A program made the translations under genes and the position numbers. From assembly GCA_930367215.1 (NCBI GenBank), contig OV884059.1:50810957-50874956 (forward strand): 64,000 bases of DNA. The letters run 5' to 3'. Below are positions 57,786-64,000 of this stretch, piece after piece (the stretch's first letter is position 1; every line of letters starts with the position of its first letter). This stretch comes from Pollenia angustigena (taxonomy: Eukaryota; Arthropoda; Insecta; Diptera; Polleniidae). The notes below the pieces were generated by a model. That model did no database searches and had not been told where the DNA came from. It was given only the letters and a program-made list of their open reading frames with translations.

Positions 57786-58784
57786 TTAATCTTCTTGTTG
57801 GTCCTCCGGATGGTGGGTTTGTGCAGTTCCTTGACTCACATCCGGAATTTGGTAGTTTTCCTGTACGATGTGTACATTTCTACGGGTATTTTGACTGTTA
57901 TTTCTATTATTGTTATTATAATTATTAGTTCTGTTACTAGCATTCGTATTTCTCTGATTTGTTCTGTTGTTATTATTATTGAAATTGTTCCTTCCGTTAT
58001 TCCTGTTTGTATTGTAATTGTAATTATTTGTTTGTCCGTTGTTGCTGTTAAATGGTCTGTTATTATTATTATTATTCACTCTGTTATTGCTATAGCGGTT
58101 ATTGTTGGGGCTCAAATTATTTCCTCTGTTTTCATAATTATTGTTGTTGTACCTATTGGTATTGTTCGTATTTCTTCTGTTGTCTTTTCTATTTCTATAA
58201 TCCGAAAAATAAAGCACATGTCCATTGTTGCTAGAGAATTCTTTTTCTAGTTCTAAGGCTAATTGTAGGGCTTCATTGAGATTCTTGGGTCTTGATGCAA
58301 AAATTGTTGGTTTAAGTTCTACATTCAAACCATTTTTAAATACATTTAATGCATAACTTTCATTTAGCTGTTTGATAGTATTAGACTGTGTAGTATTACC
58401 GTTTTGTATCTCTTTAATTTGTAGCTCGTTCAGTTCGGCTATCAAATTTAAAAGTTTCTCATGGCACGTGTTCACATTCATGCTCTTCTGTGAAAAAGTG
58501 CTAAGAGTAGCCTGTATGTGTGAAACGGTCTTTGTCGTTTTGTATCTGCTAGAAAGTAGCGTTTTTAACTCTTCAAAAGTTGTTGGTACAGATATCCCCA
58601 ATGATGTTCTTACTAAATTTGTCAATTTTGCATTGTAAACAAACGTTAATAGAATAGGGTTTTGGTCTGATGCCAAAGTATTGTTAACCAGTTCTACAAT
58701 TGTAAGGAAAGTACTTAATTCTTTGTAATTCCCTGTGAACTCAGGTATTACCTTTATCGCGGTTTCTAAATTAAAATTTGCCAT
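57786..58784 (-). CDS. gag: Gypsy-3 gag, intact
   Basis: A 332-codon frame. Residues 1-180 are a capsid-like helical domain (ETAIKVIPEFTGNYKELSTF at the start, LNEALQLALELEKEF at its end). Residues 190-305 are a highly Asn/Arg-rich, probably disordered RNA-binding tail coded by AAY and CGN repeats, in place of a zinc knuckle. The frame ends in TAA at 57786. The long hydrophobic frames on the opposite strand are shadows of the Asn-rich tail. Confidence 0.85.
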   Translation of the reverse strand: MANFNLETAIKVIPEFTGNYKELSTFLTIVELVNNTLASDQNPILLTFVYNAKLTNLVRTSLGISVPTTFEELKTLLSSRYKTTKTVSHIQATLSTFSQKSMNVNTCHEKLLNLIAELNELQIKEIQNGNTTQSNTIKQLNESYALNVFKNGLNVELKPTIFASRPKNLNEALQLALELEKEFSSNNGHVLYFSDYRNRKDNRRNTNNTNRYNNNNYENRGNNLSPNNNRYSNNRVNNNNNNRPFNSNNGQTNNYNYNTNRNNGRNNFNNNNNRTNQRNTNASNRTNNYNNNNRNNSQNTRRNVHIVQENYQIPDVSQGTAQTHHPEDQQED

Positions 58785-59273
58785 ATTTACTAATTTTTGT
58801 TCTTGACAGATGGGTTTCTCTATACAAATAGGTTTTTCTATATCAAGGGCTTGTTCGAAAAGCGTTTTTGCTTTATAATAGTATTTTTCAAATTTTCGGT
58901 ATTCCTTGCTACGTCAGCTGTTACTACCTCTGTCTCTACCAAGTCAATAAATTCTTTCTTAAGTAGATCTAACTCTTCTTATTTAATTAACAACGTTGAT
59001 TCTTTATATCCTCTAATTCCTGTTATTTTTTAAATTTATAATTAATTTTTCTAGTCTACTGAATATTGTTTCCATATGAGATTTAAATTTTTATTTTGTT
59101 AAATTGCTAAAAAAAACATATAAACTTTCCCTTATACCTGTACAACAGCTTTCTTTTGTACATAGTTCTTAAAATACTTATTTAATCTATAAAAGTGTCG
59201 ACTCTAATAAGACTGCCTAGCTCCATGTTTTGGTTGTTGCTGATTGTACCACCGTTTATGTTCTCATTGATTG
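58785..59273 (-). other. Gypsy-3 leader, non-coding part
   Basis: T/A-rich sequence between the small basic ORF and gag. I see no further feature. Confidence 0.5.
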
Positions 59274-59648
59274 TTACTTTTTGTTCTTCTTTGGACTCGG
59301 TTTTGCCCATTGTTCCAATTGGCGGAGTTTTTTATACAGTTGTCGTTTCTCCTCGCCAGAAACTATGCCCATTAGGCGTCGGATGTTCCTTTTTTCGTTT
59401 TTTAGACGCAGCTTTTTCCCACCTCTTTTGGTTTTCTTTGGGGTGTTTATTTCCTGTGGTGCCGGTTTAGCTGATGTCCTCCTTTTAGACTCTTCTATTG
59501 TTATTGGCTTAGGGCCGTAATTTGTCGGTGTTGGAGTATATTCGGTGTAATCTTCTGTACCTCCTTCCGGTATGTATTGTTCTAAATAATACTTAGAAAA
59601 ATTTTTTTCTATCTCCTCTTGTGATGGAGTTGGTTCGAACGACATCAA
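59274..59648 (-). CDS. Gypsy-3 small basic leader ORF
   Basis: A 124-codon frame between primer site and gag. It starts MMSFEPTPSQEE. The first half is acidic and Tyr/Pro-rich (TEDYTEYTPTPTNYGPK), the second strongly basic (KKTKRGGKKLRLKNEKRN and ending SPKKNKK). I do not recognise a domain. The sharp acidic/basic split and lack of stops in an otherwise stop-rich leader suggest a real nucleic-acid-binding or regulatory product, but this is inference. 490 bases of non-coding leader separate it from gag. Confidence 0.55.
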   Translation of the reverse strand: MMSFEPTPSQEEIEKNFSKYYLEQYIPEGGTEDYTEYTPTPTNYGPKPITIEESKRRTSAKPAPQEINTPKKTKRGGKKLRLKNEKRNIRRLMGIVSGEEKRQLYKKLRQLEQWAKPSPKKNKK

Positions 59649-59740
59649 AAATTCAAAAATGTTTAACGTAGGAACAAAGAAATTTGTTGAATTCTAATAT
59701 TTATTAAAAGAAAATATTTTTTGACTTCAGGCAGGATCGT

Positions 59741-59912
59741 GGTCTGCAGGGTCGCCATATAAAGTATTATTTTTGTTTTTGCTAGATTTTTAGAATGTTG
59801 CTTCTAGCTGCAACACGTTTTGATTCTTCTAAGCACCTCTTGAGTGCTCGGGTAGAATATAATGAGAAAACTAGTTAATTCGTTTAAACTAAAAAGTATT
59901 CTGATTTTTATT
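59741..59912 (-). repeat. Gypsy-3 primer site and truncated 5' LTR
   Basis: TGGCGACCCTGCAGACC (59757-59741 on the minus strand) directly follows the LTR end, and its TGGCGACC start matches the tRNA-Arg-type primer sites of the mdg1/412 group. Only about 155 bases of LTR remain, ending at CTGATTTTTATTT near 59912, where Bel-3 RNase H sequence resumes. Confidence 0.78.
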
Positions 59913-60817
59913 TTCCAGAAAGAGCTTATGGAGCTGCGGGGTACATACGTTCCAAATTGAAGGATAATCGAATTATAGTCAGATTGTTATGTTCCTAATC
60001 ACGAATCGCACCCTTAAAGAAAGTGACCTTACCAAGATTAGAACTATGCGCCGCTCTCCTTGGGACCGAACTTACCAGGAGAGTAAAAAAGGAAATACGA
60101 GCTGAAAACGCTCCAACATATCTATGGTCGGATTCAGAAATAGTTCTTCACTGGATTACATCGTCAACATCGTCACTTCGTACATTCGTCGCTAATCGGG
60201 TAAGCAAAATTCAAGAGCAAACAACAACCAGCCAGTGGAGACATGTTGGCTCGAAACAAAATCCAGCTGATCTAATTTCTCGAGGTATAAGTCCAGAAAA
60301 ACTGTCTCAATGCAACCTGTGGTTCGTCGGACCAATATTCCTACATGGCAGTGAAAAGGTGTGGCCTAAAGAATTTAATAAATCTCAACCACCTCCTCAT
60401 TCCGAAGAATTCCAACTAATTCCTGTGACGGCTCTATCTACCACTTCACCTGGATTGGAAGAAATAATTTACAAAATTAATAATCACGGCTCATTCAAGA
60501 CTCTTCAAAGGGTGGTAGCATATACACTTCGTTTCATTCAAAATGCTAAGACATCCAAGGCCGAACGACCAAGCAGCAAAACACTCACAACTCACGAACT
60601 CACTTCAGCAACTAACCTAATCACTAAGGGAATTCCGGCGTCAGAATTTAAAATTGAACTCAACAAGTTAAAGAAAGGGCATGAAATCGAAAAATCAAGT
60701 CAAATAAGTGGCTTGTCTCCCTTTCTGGACGAAAATGGCATTATAACGGTAGGGGGAAGGCTAGGCCTCTTGCCTCTCATACAACGCAAAACACCCAATA
60801 CTCCTTCCATACAATGA
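59913..60817 (+). pseudogene. pol: Bel-3 RNase H and integrase N-terminal linker
   Basis: It resumes at RAYGAAGYIRSKLKDN inside RNase H. A TAA at about 59998-60000 precedes SRIAPLKKVTLPRLELC. The frame then runs to 60817 with LWSDSEIVLHWI (RNase H Asp), FVANRVSKI, NPADLISRG and a linker to integrase, ending in VGGRLG. A shift near 60790-60830 leads into the integrase frame. Confidence 0.85.
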
Positions 60818-60836
60818 CCCGATCGCAAGGCTTATA

Positions 60837-62050
60837 ATGAAGATGCTACACATCGACAACCACCACTGCGGTCCACAAACGCTGTTAGCCATCTCAAGAC
60901 AGCAGTTTTGGATAATCAAGGGTAAGTCGGTAGCCAGAAGCATCGTCCAAAACTGTGTCCGATGTACAAAATCAAGACCAATACTAATGCAGCAAGTTAT
61001 GGGAGACTTACCCGCCACTAGAGTGACTCCAACAAGGCCATTCATGATATCAGGTGTAGACTACTGTGGCCCACTCTGGGTGCACTACAAAGTGGGAAAG
61101 AGGCCCCACAAGGTATACCTAGCAGTCTTTGTTTGTTTTTCAACGAAAGCAATACATTTAGAGGTAGTAAGCGACCTTACAACAGAAGCATTTATTGGGG
61201 CTCTCAAAAGATTTATTGCGCGCCGAGGACGCTGCCAAACCATATACTCAGACAGCGCTACAAATTTTGTAGGAGCACGAAACCAACTTAAAGAATTGAA
61301 TGACGTCATTTTTTCTGAGCATTCGCAGGAAACAATCAAAAGGACTTGTAGCAACAGTGGTATTGATTTCAAGTTTATACCCCCAAGGGCACCGCATTTC
61401 GGTGGATTATGGGAAGCAGCAGTGAAATCCACTAAACAGTTACTGGTCAGAAGCATGGCAACAGCTTCACTTACATACGAAGAACTAGAAACTGTCATTG
61501 TCGAAATTGAGGCAATACTATACTCGCGACCACTAACACCTCTATCAAGTAATCCAAACTATTATGCAGCCCTAACTCCCGGTCTTTTTGTGATCGGAGA
61601 ACCACTTACAGCACAAATAGATACAAGAGCACCCAATCCTAGCAACTCATCACTGTCAAAATGGTGGAATCTTGTCTCCCAACTGAAACATGAATTTTGG
61701 AAACGCTGGTCATTGGAATACCTGCACCATCTCCAAGAGAAACGGAAATGGAAAACGTCAGCCGAAAATGCAAGGGAAGGTAAATTAGTTATAATAAAGG
61801 AGGATAATCTACCGGTCATGCAATGGCCACTCGGCAGGATTCTTAAAACTTATGAGGAAAACGACGGCAAGGTTCGAGTAGCAGACGTAAAACCAGCATC
61901 AGGAATCAAAAGACGGCCAATCCATAATTTAGCCCCACTACTTCCCGAGGAAGAATTGACACCTGATGAAGCAGACATTCCACCAATCAAAAGGGCCAGG
62001 ACTAACAGTAACCCAATTCTTCTCACAACAATTTTAGCGATCCTTCTCAT
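60837..62050 (+). pseudogene. pol: Bel-3 integrase, catalytic triad intact
   Basis: Zinc region HIDNHHCGPQTLL and CVRCTKSRP; core ISGVDYCGPLW (Asp), IYSDSATNFVGA (Asp) and APHFGGLWEAAVKS (Glu). The C-terminal DNA-binding part has FWKRWSLEYLHHL, MQWPLGRI and RPIHNLAPLL. The frame is open for the whole integrase and, as in Bel-2, does not stop before the hydrophobic start of the envelope-like region (frame ends at 62132). It inserts the cDNA into the genome in the parent family. Confidence 0.9.
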
Positions 62051-62770
62051 CCCAGCGGTATTAAGCGGTAACATCAATATCACCAAATTCGCTCTGACCC
62101 AGGACTATATTTTGAAGGAGTTGGAACTGTAAAACTGGTTACGGCCGAATGGAAACTCATGGTATACTACGACTTAACACCCCTTTTATCTGAGCTAAGG
62201 GTTTTTCAGTCTGGAATATCAATTTGCAGCAGTTATGCTCATCCATGCAACACCTGTCAACATGCAACACTTTGGTAAACAATTTTATTCAAATTAAGGA
62301 AGATTTACTAGAGGAGAAGGCACTTTTCGTTACTAGTAGAACAAAAAGAGGCGCATTTAACATTGTAGGAAATGTAGCAAGATCACTGTTTGGTGTTTTG
62401 GACTCAGACTACGCAAATGAAATGTCAAATACCATTAAAAGGTCCAAGATCGAAACAGACTATCTTTTCCAGCTACTAAAAAACCAAACGCCTATCATTG
62501 ATTCTACTGTTAACATCATTAAGCAAGATGAGCTTAATGCACAGAACCAATTAAGAGAAATTGTCAAAAATCTTAACTAAGCAACAAACGAAATAGCAAA
62601 GGAATCCGAACAAATCAGTCAAACACAACAAACGTCGTTACTCGCTAATCAATTGACCTTAACCGCCTTAAAGCTGCAAAGAATAGAAAGGGAAATAATA
62701 GACGTGTTAACCGATGCGCATCATGGAAAAATCAGTCCGCTTCTATTAACACCTCATCAACTTAGGAATG
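62005..62770 (+). pseudogene. env: Bel-3 envelope-like gene, N-terminal half, broken
   Basis: A hydrophobic leader lies in the integrase frame at about 62010-62065. A frame change follows before 62132, and a second frame (62224-62580) holds a dibasic RTKR cleavage-type site and the downstream fusion-peptide-like and helical region, matching Bel-2 in layout. A TAA at 62578-62580 interrupts it. Related sequence continues to 62770, where Jockey-D inserts. The rest is outside the window. It resembles F-type envelope proteins of insect retroelements. Confidence 0.75.
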
Positions 62771-64000
62771 AATTTTTTTTTTTTTTTTTTTTCTCATTAT
62801 TTATTTATTGAATCTTCATATATTAAATATGAACTAACAATAATTAATCAAATCTTAACCTAATACGTTATTTTTTGTCCTGCCAGTGCCAGACAAAAAT
62901 TTTCTTCATCGCGGGTTCTGTTCACTTTTATAGTGTTTATCGCTCATCTAATTGGATAAGTGCTGCAGTGTCTCTTCTTCTTAAGCGAGTGTGGCCGCTA
63001 TCATTTAAAATATTTCGTGCTAGTGGGTTTGGGTGCGATTCGAGCCTTTTTAAGTATTTTACTGCATATTTCGTAATCATAGTTTTAACTAATGGAACAT
63101 TAAGATCCTTGTGAATATTTGAGTTTTTAACATACCAAGGGGCAGCTGTGATTATTCGAAGTAGTTTATTTTGGCGCCTTTGAATTTTTTCGATATTAGA
63201 GGCCGAGGCAGTGCCCCATAACTGAATACCATAGCACCAGATTGGCTTTAAGATGGAGTTGTAAAGAAGAAGTTTGCAGTCGAGACTAAGGACAGAGTTT
63301 CTTCCAATAAGCCAATGAATTTGGATGGCTTTTAGTTTCATTTGAGTTAATTTTGCCTCTATATGGCTTTTCCACGTTAAACGGCGATCTAGATGAATAC
63401 CGAGGTATTTTACATGCGAATTTTGAGGTATTATTTGATTATTGATTTTAATAGGGGGGCATGATTCCCGACGCAAGGTGAATGTTATATGTACGCATTT
63501 TTGCTCATTGACCTCTATCCTCCATTGCTTTAACCATAGTTCGAGTTGAAATATATGATCCTGTAGGTATCGAGATGCTTCTTGACGGTTTTCGTGCACG
63601 CTCAAAAAAGCTGTATCATCAGCAAATGTTGAAGTTTGTGTGTAGTTGTTTGTTGGCATGTCCGAGGTATATATTAAGTATAAAAGTGGGCCCAGGATGC
63701 TTCCCTGAGGGACTCCAGCGTCAATTTGCTGAGGAGAGCTTAAATAATCACCTTCTTTAATAATAAATTTTCGACCGACTAAGTAGCTTTCTAACAGCTT
63801 GTGTGTGTTTACTGGTAAGTTGAGCTTCAATTTATGTAATAAGCCTTCATGCCAGACTTTATCAAAAGCTTGAGAAACATCGATGAAGAGAGCGGAGCAA
63901 TATTTTTTTTCTTCAAAGGCTTTTCTTATTGCGTTTACTATACGATGGGTTTGCTCAATTGTGCTGTGTTCTCTTCTAAAGCCGAATTGGTGGTTAGGAA
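62771..64000 (-). mobile_element. Jockey-D: young Jockey copy, 5' side outside the window
   Basis: A T run at about 62771-62791 (poly(A) tail on the minus strand) begins the copy, which reads to the window edge. Its 297-codon RT frame (63830-62937) differs from that of Jockey-C by one residue (Leu for Phe in the DRR-TWK motif). The A run near 63903 has eight bases, so the frame continues upstream where Jockey-C is shifted. It interrupts the Bel-3 envelope-like gene. Confidence 0.92.
62937..64000 (-). CDS. Jockey-D ORF2 reverse transcriptase, open to the window edge
   Basis: Reading leftward from the edge: NHQFGFRREHSTIEQ, SQAFDKVWHEG, AGVPQGSILGP, the catalytic FADD box, KYLGIHLDRR, WCYGIQLWGTA and the stop at 62937. 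No lesion is visible in the part present. Unlike Jockey-C, the homopolymer near 63903 keeps frame. The N-terminal RT, endonuclease and ORF1, if present, lie beyond 64000, so this copy could be intact. Confidence 0.82.
   Translation of the reverse strand, partial: PNHQFGFRREHSTIEQTHRIVNAIRKAFEEKKYCSALFIDVSQAFDKVWHEGLLHKLKLNLPVNTHKLLESYLVGRKFIIKEGDYLSSPQQIDAGVPQGSILGPLLYLIYTSDMPTNNYTQTSTFADDTAFLSVHENRQEASRYLQDHIFQLELWLKQWRIEVNEQKCVHITFTLRRESCPPIKINNQIIPQNSHVKYLGIHLDRRLTWKSHIEAKLTQMKLKAIQIHWLIGRNSVLSLDCKLLLYNSILKPIWCYGIQLWGTASASNIEKIQRRQNKLLRIITAAPWYVKNSNIHKDLNVPLVKTMITKYAVKYLKRLESHPNPLARNILNDSGHTRLRRRDTAALIQLDER

Larger units (their letters stand above)
53270..59912 (-). mobile_element. Gypsy-3: mdg1/412-like LTR retrotransposon
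   Basis: Reading leftward: a truncated 5' LTR (59912-59758), a primer site, a leader with a basic ORF, gag, pol (protease, RT, RNase H, integrase) and a complete 3' LTR (53953-53270). RT motifs and primer type resemble the mdg1/412 group. The outer part of the 5' LTR and adjoining Bel-3 sequence are deleted. No env is seen, as usual for this group. Confidence 0.87.
49037..62770 (+). mobile_element. Bel-3: BEL/Pao retrotransposon with envelope-like gene, split by Gypsy-3
   Basis: It has a 552-bp 5' LTR, a primer site, a long repetitive leader, a single gag/protease frame, RT up to 53270, then Gypsy-3, then RNase H, integrase and an envelope-like gene that is cut by Jockey-D at 62770. The 3' LTR is outside the window. 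It is better preserved than Bel-2, with which it shares gene order and protein motifs. It lies within Gypsy-2, and TCAGC at 49032-49036 is the candidate left target duplication. Confidence 0.9.

Noticed and set aside
57795..58250. Plus-strand 151-codon hydrophobic frame rich in Ile and Val
   Set aside because: It is the antisense of the Asn-rich tail of Gypsy-3 gag (AAY repeats read as Ile/Val codons), not a membrane protein.

Overview
The window looks like intergenic heterochromatin-type DNA from a calyptrate (muscoid) fly. Evidence: strongly AT-rich sequence, Jockey-, R1-, BEL/Pao- and gypsy-type retrotransposons of insect type, a Transib-type DNA transposon, and a TATACCC...ACTTGTTT interspersed repeat of the kind common in muscoid flies. 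The species call is inference. I find no convincing host gene, tRNA, rRNA or CRISPR array. Almost every base belongs to mobile elements inserted into one another.

Left half (1-22137). A Jockey copy (Jockey-B, minus strand) was split by two LTR elements. Into it went a BEL/Pao element (Pao-1, plus strand; its 3' LTR ends at 21658 and its left end lies outside the window). The 5' LTR of Pao-1 was in turn hit by a gypsy-clade element (Gypsy-1, minus strand, 1-8803). Gypsy-1 carries a nearly full-length Jockey-A (309-4847) in its reverse transcriptase and a 575-bp MITE in its LTR. The pol gene of Pao-1 carries a 340-bp hAT-like MITE. A BEL-type gag/protease reading frame downstream is split by a RAG1-related Transib element (14459-20677). 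Transib was itself hit by a mariner-like element (15815-18387), which holds a further insert containing an 11-copy, 27-bp minisatellite.

Middle (22138-43990). Bel-2 (22138-32012, plus strand) sits in Jockey-B with a perfect 5-bp target duplication. It has 5' and 3' LTRs, gag, pol and an envelope-like gene, and its 3' LTR has swollen to 1.9 kb through two nested insertions. Then come the 5' part of Jockey-B (32013-34650), a second non-LTR element (Element X, 34661-39991, minus strand) carrying a young 5'-truncated Jockey-C, and an R1-clade element on the plus strand (about 39996-43990).

Right part (43990-64000). AT-rich DNA with one inverted-repeat element, the integrase end of Gypsy-2 (47250-49036, minus strand), then Bel-3 (49037-62770, plus strand). 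Bel-3 is split by an mdg1/412-like Gypsy-3 (53270-59912, minus strand) and ends in a Jockey-D copy nearly identical to Jockey-C.

Relative ages follow from the nesting: Jockey-B, Element X and Gypsy-2 are old hosts; Pao-1, Bel-2 and Bel-3 are intermediate; Gypsy-1, Gypsy-3, Jockey-A, Jockey-C and Jockey-D are young. Most reading frames are broken by a few stops and single-base shifts rather than by heavy decay. A nested, largely non-genic block like this is what a piRNA-type cluster looks like, but that is inference. The strongest biology is the Transib transposase that keeps the equivalents of all three RAG1 catalytic residues, the envelope-bearing BEL elements with repeated primer-site-like motifs in their leaders, and a HIV-type slippery heptamer at the gag/pol junction of Gypsy-1.
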